A DNA stretch of 64,000 nucleotides from Streptomyces sp. NBC_00358. GTDB lineage: Bacteria > Actinomycetota > Actinomycetes > Streptomycetales > Streptomycetaceae. A program made the position numbers and the translations under genes. Below, piece after piece: positions 27,673 to 36,082 of this stretch; the first letter of the stretch is position 1, and every line of letters begins with the position of its first letter. Under the pieces are notes generated by a model. It was not told the origin of the DNA, searched no databases, and saw only the letters and a list, made by a program, of their open reading frames with translations. The DNA lies in NCBI RefSeq assembly GCF_036099295.1, contig NZ_CP107976.1:7254001-7318000 (forward strand), read 5' to 3'.

Positions 27673-28926
27673 CTAGATCAGTGCGAACTGGCCCTCCGGG
27701 CCCTCTTCGTGGTGGTCGAGCACGGAGGCAGGGCGGCGAGCCGTGTCCGGGACCGGGAGCACTCCGGCCGTGCGCAGCTCCGCCCGGGTGATCGGTGATC
27801 GAAGCTCCAACTCGGCCTGCTGGGGGCGCAGTTCCGCGAGCAGCGCGAGCACGGTGATGAGTTCGAGGAGCTCGGACGTCCACGCCTGCGGCCAGCCCGC
27901 GGGGCCGATCGCCTCCAGGGTGCCCGGTTCGGGTGTCCCGGTCCTGGCCGCGAACCACTGCTCGATCACGCGCACGCCGTCGACCTCGAAGTCCCAGGCC
28001 TCGGGCGGTACCGGTGAGATCCTGCCCTCGCCGAGGTGCAGGGACTCCTCGGCGCGGTCGTAGTACGGGTCGGTGAGGAGGGGCCCCGCGGTCCGGCCGG
28101 CTCCGTGGGGGAGGGCGGTCAGTGGCGCGCGCACATACGGGCGTCGGCCGCCGGGCAGCTTGGGGCGCTCGCCCCCGCGGCGCATCAGCCTCAGCATCCG
28201 ACGTCCCAACTCAACGCCGTACGCCCAGAGTTCGGGGTCGGCGGTGAGCGGAACCGTGCAGCCGTCCCGGCCGCGCCGGGCGACCGCCATCGTCCAGGCG
28301 AGGACGTCGACGGGGGCGGGGGAGTGGCCGAGCCGGGTGCCGAGATGCTCCGACAGGCCCGGTGCCAGGTTCGGTTCACGGCCGCCGGGGCGCCGGTAGA
28401 GAGGCCGCACCCGGCCTCCGCGGCCGGCGCTCAGCGGCAGCGCCGAGGCGGCCAGCAGGGCCGGACCGGACGCCTCGGGCCCGGAGCCCTGCTCGACCAC
28501 GAACACCTGGTCCTCTCCGGCCACCCGCCACAACTCGGGTCGGGCCGCGTCGATCAGCCGGTGGTCGGGAATCAGCCACTGCTCGTCGAAGGGTGCGCTC
28601 AGGACGCGGACCGGGTCCGGGCAGGGGGCCGACGCCCGCGCGAGGCGCCCCGTCCCGCTGGACTGGCCCGGCAACTGGGCGACCGCCGAGTGCGTCGTAC
28701 GCGCCCGAGTCGGCCCGAACAGCGCCTCGCGGTCCGGCCCTTCGGCGCGTACGAGGGCGTCCCAGCGCGCCTTCAGGGAGGCCGTGTCGGGCGCCGTCGG
28801 CCACCTCCGGCCCAGCTTCGGCGGTGCGACGGACCACGGCATGAGGTCCGCGAGCAGCGGAGCGGCGTCGGGCGTCACGCTCGGCATCGTACGACGCGGG
28901 CCCCTCGTACGGTCCCCGTACGGCAC
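27673..28926 (-). CDS. Type ISP restriction-modification-like specificity protein, stand-alone
   Basis: The 417-residue protein resembles, from memory, streptomycete proteins annotated as type ISP restriction/modification enzymes, which correspond to the C-terminal target-recognition part of LlaBIII. Conserved words are FDEQWLIPDHRLIDAARPELWRV, LYRRPGGREPNLAPGL, GGRRPYVRAPL and RISPVPPEAWDFEVDGVRVIEQW. It has none of the helicase, nuclease or N6-methyltransferase motifs (no DPPY/NPPY, no DEAH), so it cannot act alone as an R-M enzyme. The start may be the GTG at 28926, close to the GntR stop, or the ATG at 28887. The function is unknown; a recruited or retired DNA-recognition module is possible. 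Confidence 0.7.
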   Translation of the reverse strand: MPYGDRTRGPRRTMPSVTPDAAPLLADLMPWSVAPPKLGRRWPTAPDTASLKARWDALVRAEGPDREALFGPTRARTTHSAVAQLPGQSSGTGRLARASAPCPDPVRVLSAPFDEQWLIPDHRLIDAARPELWRVAGEDQVFVVEQGSGPEASGPALLAASALPLSAGRGGRVRPLYRRPGGREPNLAPGLSEHLGTRLGHSPAPVDVLAWTMAVARRGRDGCTVPLTADPELWAYGVELGRRMLRLMRRGGERPKLPGGRRPYVRAPLTALPHGAGRTAGPLLTDPYYDRAEESLHLGEGRISPVPPEAWDFEVDGVRVIEQWFAARTGTPEPGTLEAIGPAGWPQAWTSELLELITVLALLAELRPQQAELELRSPITRAELRTAGVLPVPDTARRPASVLDHHEEGPEGQFALI

Positions 28927-28928
28927 GG

Positions 28929-29678
28929 TCAGTGGGCGTCGAGGGTGACCGTGAACGAGAAGCGGTCGCCCCGGTAGTGGATGACCGCCACGTCCAGCAC
29001 CTGCCCGTCCTTGCCGTGGATGACGCCGGTGTAGCGCAGGATCGGGCTGAGCAGCGGCACTTGGAGCAGGCGCGCCGTCTCCGGGTCCGCGAGCCTGGCC
29101 TCCACCGTGTCGGTGATCCGGCCGATCCCGACTCCGAGCACGTCCCGCAGCACCTTGGTCATCGGCCAGCGGATCAGATCCTCCCGGTCGATGCGGTCGG
29201 CCAGCTCGGGCCGGAGGTAGTTGCGCGCGTGGTTCGTCGGCTCGCCCGTGGCCTCGTCGCTGCGCAGCCGGTGGTACGTCGCCACCTCGTCCACATCCGG
29301 GAAGAATTCGGCCAGTTCGCCCGGGACGGCCGCCTTCCCCTGGTCCAGCAGCTCGGTCGTCATGCCCGACTGCTGGGCCACGATCGCGTCCACCGAGCCG
29401 AGCAGCCGCACGGGCGAGCCCCGCCGCGCGCTCGGCTCGATGAACGTGCCCCGCCGGCGGTGCCGGGTGATGAGCCCCTCGGCCTCCAGCTCCTTGAGCG
29501 CCTGCCGCATGGTCAGCACGCTCACCCCGTAGTGTCCCGCGAGCTGCTCCTCGGTGGGCAGGCGCAGCGGGTCCTGGGGGGAGCGGCCGAGTATCGAGGC
29601 GCGCAGGGACTGCGACACCTGATACCAGAGCGGCAGCTTGCGGTTCAGGACGATCGAGTCCGGAGCGAAGGAGGTCAC
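28929..29678 (-). CDS. GntR/HutC-family transcriptional regulator with UTRA domain
   Basis: The 249-residue protein has a GntR winged helix (RLPTEEQLAGHYGVSVLTMRQALKELEAEGLITRHRRRGTF, about residues 39-79). A UTRA effector domain follows (about 90-245), including PTNHARNYLRPELADRI and the final GKDGQVLDVAVIHYRGDRFSFTV. The GTG at 29678 starts 50 bases downstream of homogentisate dioxygenase on the same strand. This suggests it senses an aromatic or related acid and controls hmgA. A palindrome in front of hmgA (31088-31111) is a candidate site. Confidence 0.86.
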   Translation of the reverse strand: MTSFAPDSIVLNRKLPLWYQVSQSLRASILGRSPQDPLRLPTEEQLAGHYGVSVLTMRQALKELEAEGLITRHRRRGTFIEPSARRGSPVRLLGSVDAIVAQQSGMTTELLDQGKAAVPGELAEFFPDVDEVATYHRLRSDEATGEPTNHARNYLRPELADRIDREDLIRWPMTKVLRDVLGVGIGRITDTVEARLADPETARLLQVPLLSPILRYTGVIHGKDGQVLDVAVIHYRGDRFSFTVTLDAH

Positions 29679-29727
29679 GAGGTATCCGTACAGGTCGCGG
29701 GCGTGGAAGGCAACGGCCGGCGACGCC

Positions 29728-31068
29728 TCAGTCGGCCGCGGGGAAGTGCCGCCGGAGGCCCTGCCACACGTCGTCGTAGCCGCGCTGGAGATGCTCCGCC
29801 CGTGCCGCCTGGGCCGTCGCGGTCACCGGCCAGCGCGTCTCGAACATGAACGCGAGCCCGTCGTCGATCTTCTGCGGCTTCAGCTCGGCGGCGCTGGCGC
29901 GCTCGAACGTCTCCTGGTCCGGTCCGTGCGCCGACATCATGTTGTGCAGTGAGCCGCCGCCCGGCACGAAGCCCTCCGCCTTCGCGTCGTACGCGCCCTC
30001 GACGAGTCCCATGTACTCGCTCATCACGTTCCGGTGGAAGTACGGCGGCCGGAACGTGTCCTCGCCCACCAGCCAGCGCGGCGCGAAGACGACGAAGTCG
30101 ACACCGGCCAGGCCCGGGGTGTCGGACGGGGACGTCAGCACCGTGAAGATCGAAGGGTCCGGGTGGTCGTAGCTGATGGAGCCGATCACATTGAAACGGT
30201 GCAGGTCGTAGATGTACGGCACATGGTTGCCGTGCCAGGCGACCACGTCCAGCGGCGAGTGGCCGTACGTCGCCGTCCAGAGGTTGCCGCAGAACTTGTT
30301 CACCACCTCGACGGGGCCCTCGACGTCCTCGTACGCGGCGACCGGGGCGAGGAAGTCCCGGGCGTTGGCCAGTCCGTTGGCGCCGATCGGGCCGAGGTCG
30401 GGCAGTTGGAAGGGCGCCCCGTAGTTCTCGCACACATAGCCCCGGGCGCCCCGGCTCCGCCCGCCCTCGGGCGCGGTGTCCAGCAGCTCCACCCGGAACC
30501 GCACCCCACGGGGGATCAGCGCCACCTGGCCCGGTTCCACGTGCAGCAGACCGAACTCGGTGCGCAGCAGGAGGCCGCCGCGCTCCGGGACGATGAGCAG
30601 CTCGCCGTCGGCGTCGCTGAACACCCGCTCCATGGACGAGTTGGCGTGGTAGAGGTGCACCGCCATGCCGGTGCGCTGGGCGGCGTCTCCGTTGCCGCCG
30701 AGCGTCCACAGGCCCGCGAGGAAGTCCGTCCCGGCGGGGGGCTCGGGCAGCGGGTTCCAGCGCAGCCGGTTCGGGTCGGGCACCGACTCCGTGAAGGGCG
30801 CCGTCCGCAGGGTGCCGTTGTCGGTGCGGGTGAACGCGGGGTGCGCCGCCGACGGCCGGATCCGGTACAGCCACGAACGCCGGTTGGACGCCCTCGGCTC
30901 GGTGAACGCGGAGCCGCTCAGCTGCTCCGCGTACAGGCCGAGCGGTGCGCGCTGCGGCGCGTTTCGGCCGTGCGGCAGGGCCCCGGGGGCCGCCTCCGAG
31001 CTGTGTTCGTTGCCGAATCCGGAGAGGTAGGCCAGCCCTTCGGCCGTCTTCCTCGCGTCCCCGCTCAT
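29728..31068 (-). CDS. hmgA: Homogentisate 1,2-dioxygenase
   Basis: This enzyme opens the homogentisate ring to maleylacetoacetate in tyrosine and phenylalanine breakdown. At 446 residues it is full length. The iron ligands can be placed: His and Glu in PYFHRNVMSEYMGL (the His-x5-Glu pair matching human His335/Glu341) and His in MMSAHGPDQETFE (human His371). The N-terminus LAYLSGFGNEHSSEA is the family hallmark. GAGGGAGC lies six bases before the ATG. The maleylacetoacetate isomerase and fumarylacetoacetase genes are not in this window. Regulation is probably by the GntR gene downstream. Confidence 0.96.
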   Translation of the reverse strand: MSGDARKTAEGLAYLSGFGNEHSSEAAPGALPHGRNAPQRAPLGLYAEQLSGSAFTEPRASNRRSWLYRIRPSAAHPAFTRTDNGTLRTAPFTESVPDPNRLRWNPLPEPPAGTDFLAGLWTLGGNGDAAQRTGMAVHLYHANSSMERVFSDADGELLIVPERGGLLLRTEFGLLHVEPGQVALIPRGVRFRVELLDTAPEGGRSRGARGYVCENYGAPFQLPDLGPIGANGLANARDFLAPVAAYEDVEGPVEVVNKFCGNLWTATYGHSPLDVVAWHGNHVPYIYDLHRFNVIGSISYDHPDPSIFTVLTSPSDTPGLAGVDFVVFAPRWLVGEDTFRPPYFHRNVMSEYMGLVEGAYDAKAEGFVPGGGSLHNMMSAHGPDQETFERASAAELKPQKIDDGLAFMFETRWPVTATAQAARAEHLQRGYDDVWQGLRRHFPAAD

Positions 31069-31087
31069 GATCGCTCCCTCGCGCCTG

Positions 31088-31111
31088 ATTCCTATGCATC
31101 ACCGTAGGATT
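31088..31111. promoter_or_regulatory. Palindrome in the hmgA promoter region
   Basis: ATTCCTA-N10-TAGGATT forms a 24-base near-perfect inverted repeat, 20 bases upstream of the hmgA start codon. The position overlaps where transcription should start, so it suits a repressor operator. The adjacent GntR regulator is the obvious candidate to bind it. Confidence 0.5.
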
Positions 31112-31364
31112 CAGTCCCGTCCCGCGCAAGAGGCCGGCCGGGCGCACCGGACGGGATCGGCCACGAGCCGTGCGCGGATCTTCGCGGGGTCCGCGCACGC
31201 GGGCCGGTTCGGGCACGGGCCGGGCGTGCTTCGGGTGCCTCCGGGACCGGCTCGGGGGGTGGCCGGAATTCGCGCGGTCGTAGTACTCCGGAGTGGCCGC
31301 GCGGTCCAATAACCCGACTCCAGGGGGATCCGGCCGTAAGGGGCCTTGTTCTACGCTCCGGGAC

Positions 31365-31877
31365 ATGCGGTGGACGCGTGGACTGCTCACCGCGCTCGCG
31401 GTCTGCGCCCTGCTCGGCGGAGCCGCGGGCTGCGGCACCGGTGGAGCGCACGGGCGGGAGGTCACGGTCTCGGCCTCGCCCGTGGGCACGTTGCTCGACG
31501 GGACGGACGAGGAGGGACGGCTCTTGCGTGAGGTGGGCAGGCAGGGGGCGCCCGAGGTCGCGATCGAGATCCAGCCGGATTCCTCGGACAACTGGGACGT
31601 CCGGCTGACCGTCCGCAACTTCCGCTTCTCGCCCGCCGGTGTGCGCGCCGTGCCGGTCGCCGGGCGCGGCATCGCCCACCTCTACGTGGACGGCCGGACC
31701 GTCGCCCGGCTCCGCACCGCCGATTACCACCTGGCCGGGCACCTCCTGCCGCGCGGCACCCACCACATCACCGCGCGGCTGTACGCCGACGACGGCACCG
31801 TGTGGGCCGTCCAGGGCAAGCCGGTCGAGAGCACGGCCGACATCACGGCGTCCGGCCCGGAGTCGGCGACACCCTGA
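31365..31877 (+). CDS. Predicted lipoprotein
   Basis: The 170-residue protein starts MRWTRGLLTALAVCALLGGAAGCGTGG. A hydrophobic leader ends in a cysteine with small residues before it (GAAGC), which fits a relaxed actinobacterial lipobox. The mature part is a compact beta-rich domain with DNWDVRLTVRNFRFSPAGV, IAHLYVDGRTVARLRTADYHLAG and GTHHITARLYADDGTVWAVQGK. This resembles extracellular Ig-like or copper-chaperone-like beta sandwiches, but I see no metal site. The function is unknown. It is divergent from hmgA and 172 bases before a TetR gene. Confidence 0.75.
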   Translation: MRWTRGLLTALAVCALLGGAAGCGTGGAHGREVTVSASPVGTLLDGTDEEGRLLREVGRQGAPEVAIEIQPDSSDNWDVRLTVRNFRFSPAGVRAVPVAGRGIAHLYVDGRTVARLRTADYHLAGHLLPRGTHHITARLYADDGTVWAVQGKPVESTADITASGPESATP

Positions 31878-32049
31878 GCGGCGGCCCCGGGGGCGGCGGC
31901 CTGGCCCCCGGAGACGCCGACGTCGACGGCCGCGACAACCGCGCCGCAGGTCATACCGGGGACGGAGATCCCCGGGGCGAGATGAGTGGCCACGGCACGC
32001 AGGTGCGTACTGAAGGGGGAGGTTCACCGGACCCCGGCGGAAAGGCATC

Positions 32050-32667
32050 ATGAAGACCGTGCCCCATGCGACCTCGCTGCGCAGAGCGCCCGTACAGCGG
32101 CGCAGCGCAGAACGACTGACCAGAATCCTCGACGCCTGCGCCGACCTCCTCGACGAGGTGGGCTACGACGGTCTGAGCACGCGGGCCGTGGCCCAGCGGG
32201 CCGGTGTGCCCATCGGCTCCGTCTACCGCTTCTTCGGCAACAAGCGCGCGATGGCCGACGCGCTCGCCCAGCGCAACCTGGAGATCTACGCCGAGCGCGT
32301 CACCCGGAGCCTGCGGGAGGCGGAAGGGGGAGGCTGGCGGGCCGCGATGGACGCGGTGCTCGACGAGTACCTGGCCATGAAGCGCACCGCGCCGGGCTTC
32401 TCCCTGGTGGACTTCGGCAACCAGATACCGGTGGGTGCCCGCTACGCCGAACCCAACACCAGGGTCGCCGACCGCCTCACCGAACTGCTCTCCGGCTATC
32501 TCGACCGCGCCCCGGACGACGATCTGCGCCGCTGCTTCCTGATCGCCGTGGAGACCGCCGACACGCTGGTCCACCTCGCCTTCCGGGTCGATCCAGACGG
32601 GGACGAGCGGATCATCGAGGAGACGCGCGTGCTGCTGCGGGCGTATCTGGCCAGGGTCCTCGACTGA
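32050..32667 (+). CDS. TetR-family regulator
   Basis: The 205-residue repressor has the TetR helix-turn-helix at about residues 20-65 (ILDACADLLDEVGYDGLSTRAVAQRAGVPIGSVYRFFGNKRAM). An all-alpha ligand domain follows with RTAPGFSLVDFGNQIPVGARY. GGAAAGG lies five bases before the ATG. I see no matching palindrome nearby, so neither ligand nor targets can be inferred. From its place near hmgA it may correspond to the SCO1712 region of S. coelicolor, but I am not sure. Confidence 0.85.
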   Translation: MKTVPHATSLRRAPVQRRSAERLTRILDACADLLDEVGYDGLSTRAVAQRAGVPIGSVYRFFGNKRAMADALAQRNLEIYAERVTRSLREAEGGGWRAAMDAVLDEYLAMKRTAPGFSLVDFGNQIPVGARYAEPNTRVADRLTELLSGYLDRAPDDDLRRCFLIAVETADTLVHLAFRVDPDGDERIIEETRVLLRAYLARVLD

Positions 32668-32742
32668 CCGGTCGTCTCCCGGACGTGGAGAGTCGTAGGG
32701 GCATCCCCGCCCGAAACCTGGCGAGCCGTGCTGACGTTCCCG

Positions 32743-32812
32743 CCCGGAGCCCGGAGCCCGGAGCCCGGAGCCCGGAGCCCGGAGCCCGGAGCCCGGAGCC
32801 CGGAGCCCGGAG
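32743..32812. repeat. Ten perfect tandem copies of CCCGGAG
   Basis: A 70-base microsatellite of ten exact 7-base units lies between the TetR and molybdopterin oxidoreductase genes. Seven is not a multiple of three. Every frame through it gives a 7-residue repeating peptide such as GARSPEP, which is an artefact. Such short perfect arrays change copy number easily by slippage. It is 147 bases before the oxidoreductase start. Confidence 0.9.
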
Positions 32813-32958
32813 TAGGCGGCAGGGAGCGGGGAGTCGGGAGCGCGGTCGGCGCGCGGAATTCCGGCGTGACCCCCGGTGGACCCTCCCCGTCATGCGTACC
32901 GGTCGGTATGCTCAGTGCGTCCGTGTGCCACCGAAGCCACCGCCCTCCGGGAGGACCC

Positions 32959-35217
32959 GTGTCCCGCACCTCCGGCACCACCCCCGACTCCCGCACCGCC
33001 CTGCGCGTCTGTCCCCTGTGCGAAGCCACCTGCGGGCTGACGCTGACCATCGAGGGGACCCGGGTGACCGGCGCCCGCGGTGACCGCGACGACGTGTTCA
33101 GCAAGGGCTTCATCTGCCCGAAGGGCGCCTCCTTCGGCGCCTCCGACGGCGACCCCGACCGACTGCGCACCCCCCTCGTGCGCGAGGACGGTGAACTGCG
33201 CGAGGCGACCTGGGAGGAGGCCTTCGACGCGGTGGCCGCCGGGCTGCGCCAAGTCGTCGAGCGGTACGGACCGAACGCGCTGGGTGTCGTCCTCGGCAAC
33301 CCGAACGTGCACACCATGGCAGGCGCCCTCTACCCGCAGGTCCTGCTCGGCGCCCTGCGCACGCACAGCGTCTTCACCGCCTCCACGGTGGACCAGATGC
33401 CCAAGCACGTGTCGAGCGGTCTGCTGTACGGAGACGCCAACGCGATCCCCGTGCCGGACCTGGACCACACCGACCACCTGCTGCTCATCGGCGCCAACCC
33501 GCTTGAATCCAACGGGAGTCTGTGCACCGCCCCCGACTTCCCCGGCAGGCTCCGGGCGTTGCGGGCCCGCGGCGGCACGCTGACCGTCATCGACCCCCGC
33601 CGGACCCGCACGGCCAAACTCGCCGACCGTCATGTGGCCATCCGCCCCGGCACCGACGCGTCCCTCCTGGCGGCGATGGCGTACGTCCTCTTCGAGGAGA
33701 AGCTCGTCGACCTCGGCGCGCTCGCCCCGCACGTCCTGGGTGTCGACGAACTCCCGGACGCTCTAAAGGACTTCACCCCTGAGGCGGCGAGTGCGGCCTG
33801 CGACGTGGACGCCGGGACCATCCGGGAGCTGGCGCGCGAGCTGGCCGCCGCGCCGACCGCCGCCGTCTACGGCCGGATCGGAAGCTGCACGGTCCCGCAC
33901 GGCACCCTGGCGAGCTGGCTGGTGGACGTCCTCAACATCCTCACCGGCAACCTCGACCGGCCCGGCGGCGCCCTCTTCCCGACGGCCGCCACCGACCGGT
34001 CGCCCCGCCCCGCGGGCCCCGGCCACGGCTTCGCGCTCGGCCGCTGGCACAGCCGGGTGAGCCGGCACCCGGAGGCCAAGGGCGAACTGCCGCTGGCCGC
34101 CCTGGCGGAGGAGATCGACACCGCGACCCCCGAAGGCAGCCCGGTCCGCGCCGTCATCGCCGTCGCCGCCAACCCCGTTCTCTCCGCACCCGACGGCCTC
34201 CGCCTCGACAAGGCGCTCGACTCGCTGGACTTCATGGTCAGCGTCGACCCGTACCTGAACGAGACCTCGCGCCACGCCCACGTCGTACTCCCGCCGCCCC
34301 CGCCCTCCCGGAGCGCGCACCACGACTTCGCGTTCAACACCCTCGCCGTCCGCAACCAGGTCCGCTACAACCGTCCCGCCGTCCCCCTGGAGGAGGGCCG
34401 GATGGCGGAGACCGAGATCCTCGCCCGGCTCGTCCTCGCCGCGACCGGTATGCACGGCGCCGACCCGTCCGCCGTGGACGCGATGGTCATCGACGGCACC
34501 CTCGCCAAGGCGGTCGGGGACACCACGTCGCCGGTGCACGGGCGCGACCCGCGGGAACTCGCCGCCGCCCTCACCGGTGAGAACGGTCCCGAGCGCCGTC
34601 TCGACATGATGCTGCGCCTCGGCCCCTACGGCGACGGCTTCGGGGCGCGGCCCGACGGCCTGACCCTGGACGGGCTGCTCGCGCACCCGCACGGCATCGA
34701 CCTCGGGCCGCTCGCCTCCTGTCTGCCGGGACGGCTGAAGACCGGCAGCGGGAAGATCGAGCTGCTCCCCGGGCCGATCGCCGGCGATCTGCCGCGTCTG
34801 CGCGAGGCGCTGCGCGAGCGCCCGGCGGCCATCGTCCTGGTCGGCCGCCGTCATCTGCGGTCCAACAACAGCTGGATGCACAACGTTCCGGCGCTGACCG
34901 GCGGTTCCAACCGCTGCACCCTGCACGTCCACCCCGACGACGCGGCCCGGCTCGGGCTCGCCGACGGGTCGGCCGTACGCGTCAAGGGCGCCGGAGGGGA
35001 GGTGACCGCCCCCGTGGAGGTCACCGACACCGTGCGGCGCGGTGTGGTGAGCCTCCCGCACGGCTGGGGACACGACCGCCCCGGCACCCGGATGAGCCAC
35101 GCCGCCCTGGACCCCGGCGTCAACGTCAACCAGCTCCTGGACGGCTCGCTGCTCGACCCGCTGTCCGGAACGGCGGTCCTCAACGGGGTCCCCGTGGAAC
35201 TGGCGGCCTGCCCCTGA
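32959..35217 (+). CDS. Molybdopterin oxidoreductase with [4Fe-4S] cluster
   Basis: The 752-residue protein belongs to the DMSO-reductase superfamily. The N-terminal cluster motif Cys-x2-Cys-x3-Cys-x26-Cys is in CPLCEATCGL and FICPKG. Molybdopterin-binding words are IGANPLESNG, VIDPRRTRTAKLAD, LNILTGNLDRPGGALFPTA and the C-terminal cap GGSNRCTLHVHPDDAARLGLADG. The place where NasA/NapA relatives have a Cys ligand to molybdenum reads TVDQMPKHVSSG, with no Cys in register. No Tat signal is present, so it is cytoplasmic. GGGAGGA precedes the GTG at 32959; the open frame upstream runs through the 7-mer repeat and is not coding. The substrate is unknown and no electron partner is adjacent. Confidence 0.87.
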   Translation: MSRTSGTTPDSRTALRVCPLCEATCGLTLTIEGTRVTGARGDRDDVFSKGFICPKGASFGASDGDPDRLRTPLVREDGELREATWEEAFDAVAAGLRQVVERYGPNALGVVLGNPNVHTMAGALYPQVLLGALRTHSVFTASTVDQMPKHVSSGLLYGDANAIPVPDLDHTDHLLLIGANPLESNGSLCTAPDFPGRLRALRARGGTLTVIDPRRTRTAKLADRHVAIRPGTDASLLAAMAYVLFEEKLVDLGALAPHVLGVDELPDALKDFTPEAASAACDVDAGTIRELARELAAAPTAAVYGRIGSCTVPHGTLASWLVDVLNILTGNLDRPGGALFPTAATDRSPRPAGPGHGFALGRWHSRVSRHPEAKGELPLAALAEEIDTATPEGSPVRAVIAVAANPVLSAPDGLRLDKALDSLDFMVSVDPYLNETSRHAHVVLPPPPPSRSAHHDFAFNTLAVRNQVRYNRPAVPLEEGRMAETEILARLVLAATGMHGADPSAVDAMVIDGTLAKAVGDTTSPVHGRDPRELAAALTGENGPERRLDMMLRLGPYGDGFGARPDGLTLDGLLAHPHGIDLGPLASCLPGRLKTGSGKIELLPGPIAGDLPRLREALRERPAAIVLVGRRHLRSNNSWMHNVPALTGGSNRCTLHVHPDDAARLGLADGSAVRVKGAGGEVTAPVEVTDTVRRGVVSLPHGWGHDRPGTRMSHAALDPGVNVNQLLDGSLLDPLSGTAVLNGVPVELAACP

Positions 35218-35354
35218 GCCGGCACCGCGGCCCGGGGCCAGGGCGGAGACGTGCCGAGCCGTCGTGGCCCGGGGCTTCCTTGCGCCGGAAGAGCGATACC
35301 TGACGGGTGACCGGGCGCCGTTGCTGATCTTTTCGCGGCGTATGTGAGAAGTAG

Positions 35355-35389
35355 TCAGATGAACTGAAGTTTGTATGAAAATCATCTGA
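35355..35389. promoter_or_regulatory. Inverted repeat just before the secreted-protein gene
   Basis: TCAGATGA (35355-35362) and TCATCTGA (35382-35389) are perfect 8-base arms with a 19-base AT-rich spacer. The right arm ends three bases before the ribosome site CGGAGGAA of the gene starting at 35405. It could be an operator spanning the -10 region or a leader hairpin that controls translation. Confidence 0.6.
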
Positions 35390-35404
35390 TTCGGAGGAAC
35401 TCGC

Positions 35405-36082
35405 ATGTCCACCTCGTCCCTCTCGTACCGCCCCGGTGTCCGCCGAGGCGCCGGCGCGCTCGTGGCCCTCACCGCCCTGGGCACCGCCCTCCTCGGCGCC
35501 CAGGCCGCCGTCGCCGCCCCAGGTGACAACGGCGACGTCAAGGTCCACGACGCGAACACCGCGGTCGACAACCAACGGGACGACCCGAAGGTCTGCCACT
35601 TCTACCTCGACGGCTTCAACTTCGACCCGGGGCAGCGGATCACCTGGTCCATCGTGACCCAGCCCCTGGTCGCGGGCGGCGCCAACCTCAGAGGCAGCCT
35701 GGACCTGCCGACCGGTCAGGGCCGGACGCCCCTGCCCAACCTGACCCTCCCGGACGGCCAGTACAAGCTGACCTGGCGGTTCGTGGGCGAGAACGGCGCG
35801 GGCAAGAGCAAGGTCTTCAAGGTCGACTGCCCGATCGGCGGTCCGACCTCGACCGCCTCGCCGACCCCGACGCCCACCGGCCTCGGCGGTGGCCCCGGCG
35901 GTGGCTCCGGCGGACCCCAGGGCGGTCCGGGCGGTCCCAACGGAGGTCCTCCGGCGGGTGGCGGCGGTCTCGCCCACCCGCAGAACTTCTCGCCGGTCGC
36001 CGGTGCGGCTGCCGCGGGTCTCGCGGTAGTCGGAGGCGTCGTGTTCCTGCGGCTGCGCCGACGCCCCGATGGCGCCGCGTAG
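35405..36082 (+). CDS. Secreted protein with C-terminal membrane anchor, paired with sortase
   Basis: The 225-residue protein has a signal peptide (about residues 1-38, ending AVAA). A beta-rich mature domain follows with two cysteines (KVCHFYLDGFNFDPGQ and FKVDCPIGG). A Gly/Pro-rich stalk (about 150-190) leads to a C-terminal membrane helix with RLRRRPDGAA as the tail. This is the layout of a sortase substrate, but there is no clear LPXTG motif before the helix (AHPQNFSPVAG instead). It therefore may simply be membrane-anchored, or use a non-standard sorting motif. The sortase gene starts inside its last codons. GGAGGAAC precedes the ATG. Confidence 0.78.
   Translation: MSTSSLSYRPGVRRGAGALVALTALGTALLGAQAAVAAPGDNGDVKVHDANTAVDNQRDDPKVCHFYLDGFNFDPGQRITWSIVTQPLVAGGANLRGSLDLPTGQGRTPLPNLTLPDGQYKLTWRFVGENGAGKSKVFKVDCPIGGPTSTASPTPTPTGLGGGPGGGSGGPQGGPGGPNGGPPAGGGGLAHPQNFSPVAGAAAAGLAVVGGVVFLRLRRRPDGAA

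Noticed and set aside
27673..28926. A functional restriction-modification system
   Set aside because: No methyltransferase, nuclease or helicase motif is present in the protein or its neighbours.
31724..31993. An 89-codon minus-strand frame with chaplin-like Gly/Ala/Val composition (ISVPGMTCGAVVAAVDVGVSGG)
   Set aside because: It has no ribosome site and overlaps the lipoprotein gene in antisense; the resemblance is only compositional.
32728..32958. An N-terminal extension of the molybdopterin oxidoreductase through the heptamer repeat
   Set aside because: The extension is repeat-encoded (GARSPEP words) and a proper ribosome site GGGAGGA precedes the GTG at 32959 just before the iron-sulfur motif.
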